In this document: positions 17,219 to 25,677 of the stretch, one piece after another
How positions within the stretch are numbered: the first letter of the stretch is position 1
Layout of the letters: the number at the start of each line of letters is the position of its first letter
NCBI GenBank assembly: GCA_016840825.1
Contig: JAEORN010000046.1
Span: forward strand, 1 to 64,000
DNA length: 64,000 bases
Direction of reading: 5' to 3'
Source: Candidatus Thorarchaeota archaeon
GTDB taxonomy: Archaea; Asgardarchaeota; Thorarchaeia; Thorarchaeales; Thorarchaeaceae
Notes under the pieces: model-generated
What the model was told of the DNA's origin: nothing
The model's database searches: none
Seen by the model: only the letters and a program-made list of their open reading frames with translations
Made by a program: the position numbers and the translations under genes

Positions 17219-17670
17219 TTTTCGTGACAGTCGGGACTGCGTTATATGACCCACTGATCATGGAAGTTGACAGATTGGTAGAGCGAGGAATCATCAAAGA
17301 ACCAGTGGTAGCACAAATCGGACGGGGACAATATGCTCCTAGGAACTTTCGATATTTCCGATTCATTAGGAACCTAAGCAAGGCATATTCTCGAGCTGAT
17401 GTAATTGTAAGTACAGGCGGAGCTGGCACAACAATGGAGTGTGTAACACAAGGTTTACGCCTTGTCGTTGTGGAGAACATCAGTCTTGCAGAAGGGCATC
17501 AAGCTCAATTGATTGGGGAGTTGGATCGTCAACAACATCTCGTATGGTGTAAGAAGCTTGAAGATCTTCCTGAAAAAATAGAAGAGGCAAAGAAAAGGAA
17601 ATTCACTCCTTTCAAGACAGATCCACCAGTAATTCACAAGTATATACTCAAACTTCTTTCAAGGAATTGA
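17215..17670 (+). CDS. Alg13-like catalytic subunit of UDP-GlcNAc transferase
   Basis: This 151-residue protein corresponds to the C-terminal, donor-binding half of a GT-B enzyme, as in Alg13/PssE/MurG. It opens with MIFVTVGTALYDPLIMEVD and has VIVSTGGAGTTMECVTQGLR near 63 and a LAEGHQAQLIGEL segment near 92 that fits UDP-GlcNAc binding. Fused and split archaeal homologues exist (Agl24 in Sulfolobus is a chitobiose-forming relative). The ATG overlaps the Alg14-like stop, so the two subunits are translationally coupled and probably form one membrane enzyme building a lipid-linked glycan. Confidence 0.88.
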   Translation: MIFVTVGTALYDPLIMEVDRLVERGIIKEPVVAQIGRGQYAPRNFRYFRFIRNLSKAYSRADVIVSTGGAGTTMECVTQGLRLVVVENISLAEGHQAQLIGELDRQQHLVWCKKLEDLPEKIEEAKKRKFTPFKTDPPVIHKYILKLLSRN

Positions 17671-17919
17671 GTTGCCTTGTGAAATTCATTTGGCGCCAAT
17701 CCTAACTGCAGGATTCTACATAATTCGAAGAATGGCTCTTTTTTAATACCCTGGTATATCTCTCTGTAATATCTGGATATCTCTTCAACTAATGTCTGGA
17801 TTTGATGTACCCTTTATATTGAAACTTTGATATATTTCCACTGGAAGCAGAGGTTAGTAAATCTGGTGAATTGACAGACCGGATGATACTATTCTCTGAA
17901 ACCACCGAGGTATACCAAA

Positions 17920-18645
17920 ATGAGCAAGAAAGTAAATCTCATCCGCACGCGCGGATTAGGACTATCATTACGGCTTTTCAAGTATGACAAGCTAGATATG
18001 ACAGCTACAGCATTGACAAAGAAACTCAAGGAGTTTGAATACAAGCCGAAGAAAGGAGAAATTACTAGCGGCTTTTTAAGTGTCAAAACAGCGGGAACCA
18101 ATACTGTAGCTGAGTTTATGGCCGAATTCAGAGTTCCTTACTTTTCGTACAGCGAATCTGGAGATAGAGTAGGCTCGCATGTTGTAAGTTTGGACAAAGC
18201 TGATGTCTTAATTAAATCGGAAAGTTCAACTATCGAAGTAAGGGGATCTGAGAGAATCGCCAGGAAATTCGTTAGCATCCTAGAAGAAGCAACTGGTGCT
18301 AAGGTTAGCGTTCTAAATCTTAATGGAGGAATCAAGAAACTCTATGAGAAAGCTGCTGATATCTCTGCAGTGCTTCTTACTGATGTGGAAAAGGGACCAT
18401 TACATCAAATAGAGTTCAGAGGAGAAGGAATTCAGACAGAACCCGAGGTTGGAATGTATGAACGTCGGTACAAGGGTGCTATTACACGATTCAGAGGGAG
18501 TTTTGTCTATCCGACATCAAAAGCGATGTATCCAACTGTCATAAATGGAATCAAGGGATCATTACTGATCTATGGTTCAGGTGATGGCATTCCTGAGAAG
18601 GACGTTGAATGGATTGTTAAAATGATGGAAGATGCCGCAGTATAG
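17920..18645 (+). CDS. Conserved-looking protein of unknown function (241 aa)
   Basis: I do not recognise this family. The protein is soluble, basic at the N-terminus and mixed alpha/beta. A central segment (VRGSERIARKFVSILEEATG) resembles a helix of a nucleic-acid or ligand-binding domain, followed by a C-terminal half rich in strands (IEFRGEGIQ, ITRFRGSFVYPTSKAMYPTV). The ATG is preceded by GAGGTA at good spacing, and a TATA-like TGATATATT lies near 17829, so it is probably transcribed alone. It ends just before a GC-rich hairpin. The upstream gap 17671-17919 contains no gene that I can support. Confidence 0.6.
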   Translation: MSKKVNLIRTRGLGLSLRLFKYDKLDMTATALTKKLKEFEYKPKKGEITSGFLSVKTAGTNTVAEFMAEFRVPYFSYSESGDRVGSHVVSLDKADVLIKSESSTIEVRGSERIARKFVSILEEATGAKVSVLNLNGGIKKLYEKAADISAVLLTDVEKGPLHQIEFRGEGIQTEPEVGMYERRYKGAITRFRGSFVYPTSKAMYPTVINGIKGSLLIYGSGDGIPEKDVEWIVKMMEDAAV

Positions 18646-18655
18646 ATAGCATCTT

Positions 18656-18690
18656 GGGCCGGGCCCTCGGTGGCCCTTCCCTTCTCATTT
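18656..18690 (+). terminator. GC-rich hairpin, likely terminator
   Basis: GGGCC at 18656-18660 can pair with GGCCC at 18672-18676, and internal GGGCCC repeats offer alternative pairings. A pyrimidine-rich, T-containing stretch follows (to about 18690). It stands out against an AT-rich background, 10 bases past the end of the 241-residue gene, and sits between convergent genes. Confidence 0.5.
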
Positions 18691-18707
18691 TCATAATTGT
18701 GCTTTGA

Positions 18708-19013
18708 TTACTCAGTACCAAACCACTCGGATGTTTCTCTCTTCTGGCCAATTACAGTACGTGTAGTATCGATGTACCATCTTGTCTTTTGACGGAATCG
18801 TGGCCAAAAATCAAAGAATAGCTGTGGATTGTCAGTTTCCAATAGAAGATAACCATTCCATTCCGTACCCCACGCATATCTATAGTCCCCAATGATTTGA
18901 AGTTCTTCTGGCCAGTCCTTGTTTGAAAATTCAGTCCAGAATTCTTTTGCCTTCCCCGCTTCTTCGGGAGTCATCTTCATGTATCTATAGAACACCACAA
19001 ATGAATACGTCAT
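18708..19013 (-). CDS. Small protein, DUF3303-like (alpha/beta-barrel)
   Basis: This ~101-residue protein opens with MTYSFVVFYRYMKMTPEEAG. It has GDYRYAWGTEWNGYLLLETD in the middle and FFDFWPRFRQKTRWYIDTTR near the end. The pattern resembles the small dimeric alpha-beta barrel proteins grouped as DUF3303 and ABM-like domains; no enzyme function can be assigned. I start it at the ATG at 19011-19013 because GGAGG lies seven bases upstream. The frame extends 12 codons further without a ribosome site. It is divergent from the RecB-like nuclease gene. Confidence 0.6.
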   Translation of the reverse strand: MTYSFVVFYRYMKMTPEEAGKAKEFWTEFSNKDWPEELQIIGDYRYAWGTEWNGYLLLETDNPQLFFDFWPRFRQKTRWYIDTTRTVIGQKRETSEWFGTE

Positions 19014-19084
19014 TAACTGGCCTCCATCTATGGATGTGTTTCGGTGCATTAAAAAGATTGGCTCATGAAGTTATTTTGAAGGGA

Positions 19085-19816
19085 ATGAATGAACGCAGCT
19101 TCGAGATAGTACGCAGAGAGTTTAAGCATGGCAAGGTTGCATACAACTTTCAATGGAATAAAACGAATCACGAGAGAATAGGTAATACATCTGGGGACGC
19201 CGCTTGTCTCTGGGCACATCTCATTTCTATAGCTCAAGGAAAGATATCTGAGGATCCATTCAAGAATCCCTTCTATCAAAAAGCATCGTCTTTAAGATTC
19301 AAGAAGATGTCAACTGCTGCTAAAGTAAATTTCAGAAAGAAGCTCGAGAGAAATGGCTCACTGAAATCTGATGTGAATCATGACTTGGTTTCGTTGATTC
19401 GTGAATTTCATCGTGATATGAACGATGATACCTACCGCGCAGATCATGGAATACTCCCCAACTTCCTATATGTTGATCCACTATCTGTAGCAATAGAAGT
19501 TCCGGTTTGGTCCAATTCCTATACGTTGTCTGGACATATTGACTTAGTTCGTATTGTAGATGATGTTATTCATGTCTGTGATTATAAACCAGGATCTCTG
19601 GAAACTACTGCAAGGAGGTTTTTTGATGCGATTCCTCAAATAGCTGCATATGGCGAAATGATGTCCCATCATCTAGCATCCACACTTCGGTCAGCATTGG
19701 ATGCACCTCTCTTGCCAAAGGTCAAGTGTTGTATCTTTGATACTCATTCATGTTGGGAATTTGGTGCTGAAATGTTTGTCACCCTGAGTGCAGCTGGAAT
19801 GTTGAGAGACCTCTAG
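19085..19816 (+). CDS. RecB-like PD-(D/E)XK nuclease domain protein
   Basis: The C-terminal half shows a RecB/Cas4-type nuclease core. SGHIDLVRI provides the metal-binding Asp, VCDYKPG is the D-x-K catalytic motif, and IPQIAAYGEMM is the QxxxY signature helix. The N-terminal half (EIVRREFKHGKVAYNFQW onward) is basic and helical. No Cys cluster for an iron-sulfur cluster and no helicase partner are nearby, and no cas genes are present, so this is a standalone nuclease. I chose the ATG at 19085 because the upstream open frame runs through the divergent DUF3303-like gene. Confidence 0.7.
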   Translation: MNERSFEIVRREFKHGKVAYNFQWNKTNHERIGNTSGDAACLWAHLISIAQGKISEDPFKNPFYQKASSLRFKKMSTAAKVNFRKKLERNGSLKSDVNHDLVSLIREFHRDMNDDTYRADHGILPNFLYVDPLSVAIEVPVWSNSYTLSGHIDLVRIVDDVIHVCDYKPGSLETTARRFFDAIPQIAAYGEMMSHHLASTLRSALDAPLLPKVKCCIFDTHSCWEFGAEMFVTLSAAGMLRDL

Positions 19817-20649
19817 GACTTGCCATTTACAAGAACTCGCATGTTAACATGTTCTTCCATTAAAGGAACTTCATTTGTAGCTTTACTCATCATCAATTGA
19901 ATTGTGGGTCTCTCTGAAACAAGTCCTTCACGAATTCTAGAGAAATACTTCTCGCTGAGAATACCAAAACTACTCAAAGCAGGATCTACTGGAACCCATC
20001 CCTTATCTTCAAGATACACTTCTGACCATGCATGTGGCTCAGGTTCCGGCCCTCCTCTGAAGTAATGTCCGACAACTCGGCGGGAGGGTATCTTGACAGC
20101 TCGACATAATGCAATAAATAAATCAGCATGCTCGTCACAGTCCCCCTCTTTCGTTCTTGCAGCTTCTGCTGCGCCAAGTCTAACATCTAGATGAGTCTTC
20201 AATTTGACTCTTTCTCGAACGACTTGAAAGGCTAGTCTCGCATAGGATTCATCATTGGAACTACTTTCCGCTATTCTTTCAGAAAGTTCCTGAATGATTG
20301 GATTATTGATTTCCCAGTACTTCTGTAAAGTACAATAGGTCCCCCTAAGTTGTTTCAACTCTTGTCTCTGCGCAGGAGCTGGTTCTAGAAGCCAATCTCT
20401 TGAGATTGTATCGATGCGCATTATCACTGTTGGTGAGAAATTCTCTCCTGGATTCAATTCCGGGACTTTAATCATAGCTACCATGTTATTCTCAGCTTTC
20501 TCAGATACTCTGGCTGGTGGAAAAACATCCAACGCTTCTAAAAATTGATTATCCATATCTGTTAGAAGATGCCATACCATCTTTCCATCTTTGATCTTCG
20601 TTGCTGCTCTGTTCTGAATATTTGCTTGCATCTCTACTAGTAATCTCAA
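19813..20649 (-). CDS. Transglutaminase-like cysteine protease-fold protein
   Basis: This 278-residue soluble protein has a transglutaminase-like core. The catalytic Cys is in KEGDCDEHADLFIALCR near residue 168, followed by IPSRRVVGHYFRGG. The His is in EPHAWSEVYLEDKGW near 205 and the Asp in VPVDPA near 221. The triad is intact. About 120 residues precede the core and resemble the N-terminal domain common to archaeal transglutaminase-like proteins. No signal peptide is visible, so a cytosolic peptidase or amidase role is possible. Its 3' end overlaps the convergent nuclease gene by 4 bases. Confidence 0.8.
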   Translation of the reverse strand: MRLLVEMQANIQNRAATKIKDGKMVWHLLTDMDNQFLEALDVFPPARVSEKAENNMVAMIKVPELNPGENFSPTVIMRIDTISRDWLLEPAPAQRQELKQLRGTYCTLQKYWEINNPIIQELSERIAESSSNDESYARLAFQVVRERVKLKTHLDVRLGAAEAARTKEGDCDEHADLFIALCRAVKIPSRRVVGHYFRGGPEPEPHAWSEVYLEDKGWVPVDPALSSFGILSEKYFSRIREGLVSERPTIQLMMSKATNEVPLMEEHVNMRVLVNGKS

Positions 20650-20765
20650 ATTTCAGACTCCATGTATCGGGAATTTTGTGGAGAACTAGTTCGAATAGAT
20701 TTATGTGTTATTCTGTGGTTGCTTTGTTGACTCTCTTCGAAATATAAGTTAGGTGAGGTACTCAA

Positions 20766-22205
20766 ATGCCAGGGGATGAGGAACGATTCTCGAAAGATGA
20801 CCAAGAACGGGTAGTTGACAAGTTACTGAATGACTTAGGCGTCGACGATGATATGAGAAAAGACCTTGTTGATTCCGGTCGGATTTCGAGTGATCTATTA
20901 AAGGTTGCATCTTCCGAGCAGGTTCGACGAAGAATGGAGATTGAGAAGAGCATTTCAAGAGTTAGGGATAGCCTCAATCTTTTAGAACGAAACGTCACTC
21001 AGATTGAAAGCTCTATAGATAGGATTGAACGTGACCTAATACCTGTTGTACTACAATTCTTGGTTTCTTTAAAGGGAAACCTAGTGAATGTTAGGAATAC
21101 CGTCATTGATCAAAGCAAAAGACAAGCGAAGACCAATCTTCAAGCGACATTTGCAGACACCACTGTACGAAAGCTAGTGGAAGAGAAATTCATCCCATTA
21201 GAAGAGAGTCTAAGTAGCGATATGTCTGCTCCTATAATGGAGAAAGTGAGAGAACTCACAGATGGGTTCAAAGATTTTCTCAAACTGACTATAGATGAAA
21301 TGACAAATCTAAAAGCAAGTGTTGAGGATTTCACTCAAAGGACTAGTACTGAACTAGAATTCCTCACGAAAGAACTCAGTATGAAACCCAAAGTAGAGGT
21401 TCCAAAAGAAGTTCAGGAACAAGTCACCGAGCTCAAACGAAAATCTGAAAAATTACAGCACGAATTAGATTTGACTCTTCAGAAACTTGAGAACAGAGAG
21501 GCGGAGATTATTGCTTTGCAAACAAATCTTGCCGCTACACAATTGCGGAAGGATAGCTTAGAGGAGTCCTTAGAATCATTACGCAGTGCACCATCTATTG
21601 ACTCAACAGTCGTAGTCGAGCTTAGGCAGAAAGTCAAGACATTAGAGGCTGAATCTGAAATACTCCAAAAGCAAATTGCCGAGGCTCAGGAAACTCTGAG
21701 AGGAAAAGACGAGGAATTGACCGAGCTTCGATCTAGATTTGCTCAGAAGGAGCTTGAGGTTGAAGATTCAAAACAGAAAGTCAGTTCTCTAGAAACTGAG
21801 ATTGGTAGTTTTGGCACAAGGATAGAGGAGCTTGATGAACTTCGTACGCGCGTTCGTACACTTGAATCTGGTGATACTATTAGAGAGTTAGAGCGCATGA
21901 GAAGTGAAGTGGATCGACTAAAGGCTTCAAATGAAAGATTGACCAACGATCATGATGAGATGAAAAAGCAAAAGGAATACACTGAGGCACGAATGGAAGG
22001 ATATTTCGGTCTCATGAACTCTGCTGAAAAAACCAAGGCATTTCTCATTCTTGAAGATAATAAGGAAATCACATTACGCGAACTAGGAAGGTCACTTGGA
22101 GTTTCTCCTGCAATAATTTCTCAATGGGCTGATGACTTTGTTAAGCTTGGACTAGCCATTCTTCAGGACGATCGGCTTATTCTTTCAATTGGTGATAGTA
22201 AATAG
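20766..22205 (+). CDS. Long coiled-coil protein with C-terminal winged helix
   Basis: Residues ~50-400 form long heptad-rich coiled coils dense in E, K, L, Q and R with few prolines. The last ~60 residues form a winged-helix: AEKTKAFLILED, then ITLRELGRSLGVSPAIISQW and a two-strand wing ending in LILSIGD. The N-terminal ~45 residues are acidic and helical (VVDKLLNDLGVDDDMRKDLV). The arrangement suggests a DNA-binding scaffold or regulator. The same layout (coiled coil then winged helix) recurs at 28831-29544. The family is not recognised. Confidence 0.7.
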   Translation: MPGDEERFSKDDQERVVDKLLNDLGVDDDMRKDLVDSGRISSDLLKVASSEQVRRRMEIEKSISRVRDSLNLLERNVTQIESSIDRIERDLIPVVLQFLVSLKGNLVNVRNTVIDQSKRQAKTNLQATFADTTVRKLVEEKFIPLEESLSSDMSAPIMEKVRELTDGFKDFLKLTIDEMTNLKASVEDFTQRTSTELEFLTKELSMKPKVEVPKEVQEQVTELKRKSEKLQHELDLTLQKLENREAEIIALQTNLAATQLRKDSLEESLESLRSAPSIDSTVVVELRQKVKTLEAESEILQKQIAEAQETLRGKDEELTELRSRFAQKELEVEDSKQKVSSLETEIGSFGTRIEELDELRTRVRTLESGDTIRELERMRSEVDRLKASNERLTNDHDEMKKQKEYTEARMEGYFGLMNSAEKTKAFLILEDNKEITLRELGRSLGVSPAIISQWADDFVKLGLAILQDDRLILSIGDSK

Positions 22206-22217
22206 GTTGATTATATC

Positions 22218-22673
22218 TCAAAGAGAATCCATTCTATCAAAGAACTGAGCTACTTCAATTAGCCCATCCAAAGTGAATATCTTCTCATAGAGCGTTTCCA
22301 CATCGTTAGGTTTATCCCGTTGATCCGAAAGGTATAGTTTTACAGCGGGTTTCAAGATTTCGTCCAAGTATGTAGTTCGTAAAGAGTTCAAAGCTATGAT
22401 TAGATCGGGTGACAAAGCTTCTTTATCCAACATTGATTTTGCGGTTAGATACTTCTCTCTGCATTTTGGTACTGATGCTAAAACAGCCTCGGATCCTTCT
22501 AGTGCTTGGTGCGCTATGTGCCTATATCTATCAAATGCTTCACCTGGATTTGAATAGGCTAAGATTTTTGTTTCTGAACATTTGTTGAAAAAAGGAGTAT
22601 TTCTAGTCGCCACAGATTCAAGAAGACCTCTTATTTTCTCCAGGTTCTTCTTTTCGTTCATCAGCAAGACCAT
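22218..22673 (-). CDS. Helical protein of unknown function (151 aa)
   Basis: This is an all-alpha soluble protein with the composition of a real gene, but I do not recognise the family. Helices such as FDRYRHIAHQALEGSEAVLA and DEILKPAVKLYLSDQ are amphipathic. It is convergent with the coiled-coil gene (12 bases apart) and divergent from the radical SAM gene. A start at the second Met (MNEKKNL, residue 5) is also possible. Confidence 0.5.
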   Translation of the reverse strand: MVLLMNEKKNLEKIRGLLESVATRNTPFFNKCSETKILAYSNPGEAFDRYRHIAHQALEGSEAVLASVPKCREKYLTAKSMLDKEALSPDLIIALNSLRTTYLDEILKPAVKLYLSDQRDKPNDVETLYEKIFTLDGLIEVAQFFDRMDSL

Positions 22674-22765
22674 CTCTTAATTGTACTCTTTGCATTTAAC
22701 ACTGTCTGAAATGTATCTGTCCTAGAATGACCAAAACAAGCATAAACATGACATGATGATACCTT

Positions 22766-23821
22766 TTGACAATGAAAGAAGCATTGCTTTACTCAAGAAT
22801 CAAGGACGCAGTTCGTTGCGATCTCTGTTCACGTAGATGCGTAATCAATGAAGGAGAAACCGGATTCTGTAGAGTAAGAGTAGTCCAGAATGGAAAGCTA
22901 TACAGCAAAGTGTATGGACTAGTGGATGGAATGGCGCCTGACCCAGTAGAAAAGAAACCACTTTTTCATTTTGCTCCCGGCTCTAATACGTTCTCGATTA
23001 GCACTTCTTGCTGTAATTTTCGATGCGATTTCTGTCTGAATTATCATTCATCACAAAGAGAGGTCCCCATTGGACAAGAGGTCTCGCCTGAAGATTTGGT
23101 GCACTTGGCGAAATCCTATGATTGTGAAGGAATGACATATACCTACACTGAGCCAACAATTTTCATGGAACTAGCGTATGACACAGCTAAAATTGCTAAT
23201 TCTCATGGTATGTATAATACCTTCGTAACCAATGGGTACATGACAACTGAGGCTGTTGATCTCATATCTCCCTATCTGGACGCGGCATCGGTTAATTTCA
23301 AAGGAAGTGCGAACAAGAATTTCTATAAGAATCTCATGAACGTACCTAAGACGGATCCAATATTCAGTAGCATGCTTCGAATGAAGGAGAAAGGAATTTT
23401 CATAGAAATCACTAATCTGATAATACCCAAGGTTGGAGATTTTGAGGAAGATACAAGGGAACTAGCGAGCTGGGTTGTTGAGAACTTGGGGTCCAAAACC
23501 CCTTTTCATTTTACATCCTTTGCTCCGACATATAAAATGACGAATCTTCCAAGAACACCTGCATCAATGATTGAGAAGCACATCAATGTCGCAAGAAAAG
23601 TGGGACTTGAGTACATTTACTCTGGGAACATCCCTGGTCACGATTACGAGAATACCTACTGCCCTAATTGCAAATTCAAGGCAATTGAACGCTATTCGGT
23701 GTTTCTGAAAAGTAATAATCTGAGTTTGGATGGAAATTGTCCCAATTGTGGTACACCGCTCGGGATTTCAGGTATTCGATGGATGCGAATTGGGAAAGGA
23801 AAATCTCGTTTCTGGGGTTAG
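22766..23821 (+). CDS. AmmeMemoRadiSam-type radical SAM enzyme
   Basis: This 351-residue enzyme is related to pyruvate formate-lyase activase. The radical SAM cluster is CNFRCDFC near residue 83. It is preceded by a cysteine-rich N-terminal motif (CDLCSRRCVINEGETGFCRV) and followed by a C-terminal zinc-ribbon pair (CPNC and CPNCGTP). This combination fits the AmmeMemoRadiSam system radical SAM family, whose partners are AMMECR1 and MEMO1 homologues; neither partner is in this window. The TTG at 22766 and the ATG two codons later are both possible starts. It is followed four bases later by the DUF2797 gene. Confidence 0.8.
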   Translation: MTMKEALLYSRIKDAVRCDLCSRRCVINEGETGFCRVRVVQNGKLYSKVYGLVDGMAPDPVEKKPLFHFAPGSNTFSISTSCCNFRCDFCLNYHSSQREVPIGQEVSPEDLVHLAKSYDCEGMTYTYTEPTIFMELAYDTAKIANSHGMYNTFVTNGYMTTEAVDLISPYLDAASVNFKGSANKNFYKNLMNVPKTDPIFSSMLRMKEKGIFIEITNLIIPKVGDFEEDTRELASWVVENLGSKTPFHFTSFAPTYKMTNLPRTPASMIEKHINVARKVGLEYIYSGNIPGHDYENTYCPNCKFKAIERYSVFLKSNNLSLDGNCPNCGTPLGISGIRWMRIGKGKSRFWG

Positions 23822-23824
23822 TAA

Positions 23825-24712
23825 ATGCATATCGTCGATGCTGCTTGGAAAAAGGCTGGCAAGGGATTTGATTCTGGTATTAGATTTTGGAATGATGAGA
23901 AGAAACTATCTTATTTGACTCTTTCACCTGGAATGGAAATAGCTTGGACCATAAGAGGTCCTCGTCGTTGCATAGGACGATACGATGAGTATCGATCGAT
24001 GATTTCATGTCCATTGAATAGTCTGGTTGTAAAGGAAAAGAAGTGTAACGAATGTAGATCCTTAGATGGATTTGATCCCTGCATTAGATGTACTGGATCA
24101 TTATGTAAAGCAAGTCCTCAAAGATATCAAGATTGTAAGTCCTCAGGTTATGCAGTATATCTCGCTTATTTTAGCGATGGAAGCTTGAAAGTTGGAGTTT
24201 CCTCGGTTCAACGAGCTACAATTAGGTGGCTTGAGCAAGGCGCTGATTTTGCTACGATTATTGCTAACGTTGTTGGAGGCGATTCTGCTAGGAAGCTGGA
24301 GCAAGAATTAGGCAAAAATCATGGAGTAAAATTGGCTGTTTCTGGGACTACCAAAGCGAATTCAATATTATCTAAACCATCTCAGGAAGTTGCTGAACAT
24401 GCATTTAGAGAATTCCTTGACCAAGTAAATTGTGAAACATGTACTGAGGAACTCAAAATTACAAATCTATCACGATACTATCATCTTAATGAACTAGATA
24501 CTAAACCTGAATATTGGCCCGATAGAAATTCACCAGTAGTAGGACAACAGATAACTGGAACTATCATGGGTATGAAGGGGGCCCTACTAATAACCTATAT
24601 TGGGCATTCCTATAGAATAATATCACTAAAGAGATTAGTAGGATATACGCTAGAAACTAGTATTGACAAACCAATAATCGCACAAACAGGACTATTGGAT
24701 TTCATTGACTAG
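23825..24712 (+). CDS. DUF2797-family protein with cysteine cluster
   Basis: This 295-residue protein has an N-terminal zinc-binding region (CNECRSLDGFDPC, CIRCTG, C). It continues with AVYLAYFSDGSLKVGVSS and RWLEQGADFATI, the hallmark of DUF2797, whose central part resembles a GIY-YIG nuclease fold. Function is not established. It follows the radical SAM gene with 3 bases between and precedes the longin-like genes in the same direction. Confidence 0.78.
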   Translation: MHIVDAAWKKAGKGFDSGIRFWNDEKKLSYLTLSPGMEIAWTIRGPRRCIGRYDEYRSMISCPLNSLVVKEKKCNECRSLDGFDPCIRCTGSLCKASPQRYQDCKSSGYAVYLAYFSDGSLKVGVSSVQRATIRWLEQGADFATIIANVVGGDSARKLEQELGKNHGVKLAVSGTTKANSILSKPSQEVAEHAFREFLDQVNCETCTEELKITNLSRYYHLNELDTKPEYWPDRNSPVVGQQITGTIMGMKGALLITYIGHSYRIISLKRLVGYTLETSIDKPIIAQTGLLDFID

Positions 24713-24745
24713 ACTAAAATAGTATGGAAGGTTGCTTGGCTAATA

Positions 24746-25591
24746 ATGAATGCAGGAGATGAAGATGCACTAGTTAGATACATCTCTCTTGTTCGCAGAG
24801 AAGGAGGCGAGCCCATGCTAGGCATACCTTATCGCGAGATGAGTGTAGATCCTGATCTAGTCGCCAGTTTCGTTCTCGCAATCATTATTTTCGAAAATCG
24901 GCAACTTCGAACTTTCACGAAGGAAGGATATGTAGTTATAATCGAAGAGGGGAACCACACAGTTGGCTTACTGATAGTTGATAAGGTGGAGGATGACGAA
25001 TCCTATCGAAGCAACCTGAGAGAAATCATTCATGCGTTTGAAGAAGAATTCTCTCCTATTCTATCGAATTGGAAAGGTGATATACGACCGTTTAGAGAAT
25101 TTGCACTGAATGTTCTTGGCTACTATCCGTATCGAGAGATTGATTTCCAGATGGTTCCAATTTTAATTTCTAACTCGGACGCATACCCCGACCAACGTGC
25201 TCAGATTCCATGGAGTGTCGGTGAAACAGATGTCAAAATTCAAACAACCCTTGGTTTCGTTAATGGGCGACGAAGTGTCAAAGAAATAATGGAGTCAACA
25301 AAATTATCAGAATCTGAAACTCAGGCAATTTTCTCAATGTTGCATCGATATAAGTGGGTGCGATTCAGAAGAAAGTTAAGTTCTGATTCTCGCTTGGTAA
25401 AAATAAGTGATCCGCCGAAATATCTGATTGGAGCATATGGTGCTGAGTTTGAAAAACTCATTGAGCTCTTTGATGGTACTAGAACTTTTTCGGAAGTCTG
25501 TGCATCAATTTCCATAGATGTAGAGGTTGTAACAACTCTCGCTAAGAATCTAATTGAAGTAGGAGTGCTAGGATACAATGAGGATGAATAA
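24746..25591 (+). CDS. Longin/roadblock-like N-terminal domain with C-terminal winged helices, paralogue 1
   Basis: Residues ~8-130 have the strand-helix pattern of longin/roadblock-type domains: VRYISLVRREGGEPMLGI, then a helix in SVDPDLVASFVLAIIIFE and a strand pair around EGYVVIIEEGNHTVGLLIVD. Residues ~165-281 contain two helix-turn-helix-like modules (NGRRSVKEIMESTKLSESET with a wing, and DGTRTFSEVCASISIDVEVV). It is clearly paralogous to the following gene. In Asgard archaea such domains associate with small GTPases and membrane traffic-like modules. The specific role here is unknown. Confidence 0.6.
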   Translation: MNAGDEDALVRYISLVRREGGEPMLGIPYREMSVDPDLVASFVLAIIIFENRQLRTFTKEGYVVIIEEGNHTVGLLIVDKVEDDESYRSNLREIIHAFEEEFSPILSNWKGDIRPFREFALNVLGYYPYREIDFQMVPILISNSDAYPDQRAQIPWSVGETDVKIQTTLGFVNGRRSVKEIMESTKLSESETQAIFSMLHRYKWVRFRRKLSSDSRLVKISDPPKYLIGAYGAEFEKLIELFDGTRTFSEVCASISIDVEVVTTLAKNLIEVGVLGYNEDE

Positions 25592-25677
25592 TCAAAACGC
25601 TTATAGTGCAGAATGGTTTTCGCATCCTATTGGTGTATCCAGGGGCATTAGCAATGCTGGTTGGGGAGAAATATAAA

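Noticed and set aside
18923..19084. Longer N-terminus for the RecB-like nuclease
   Set aside because: The extra 54 codons run antisense through the DUF3303-like gene, which has an excellent ribosome site, and they do not resemble nuclease N-termini.
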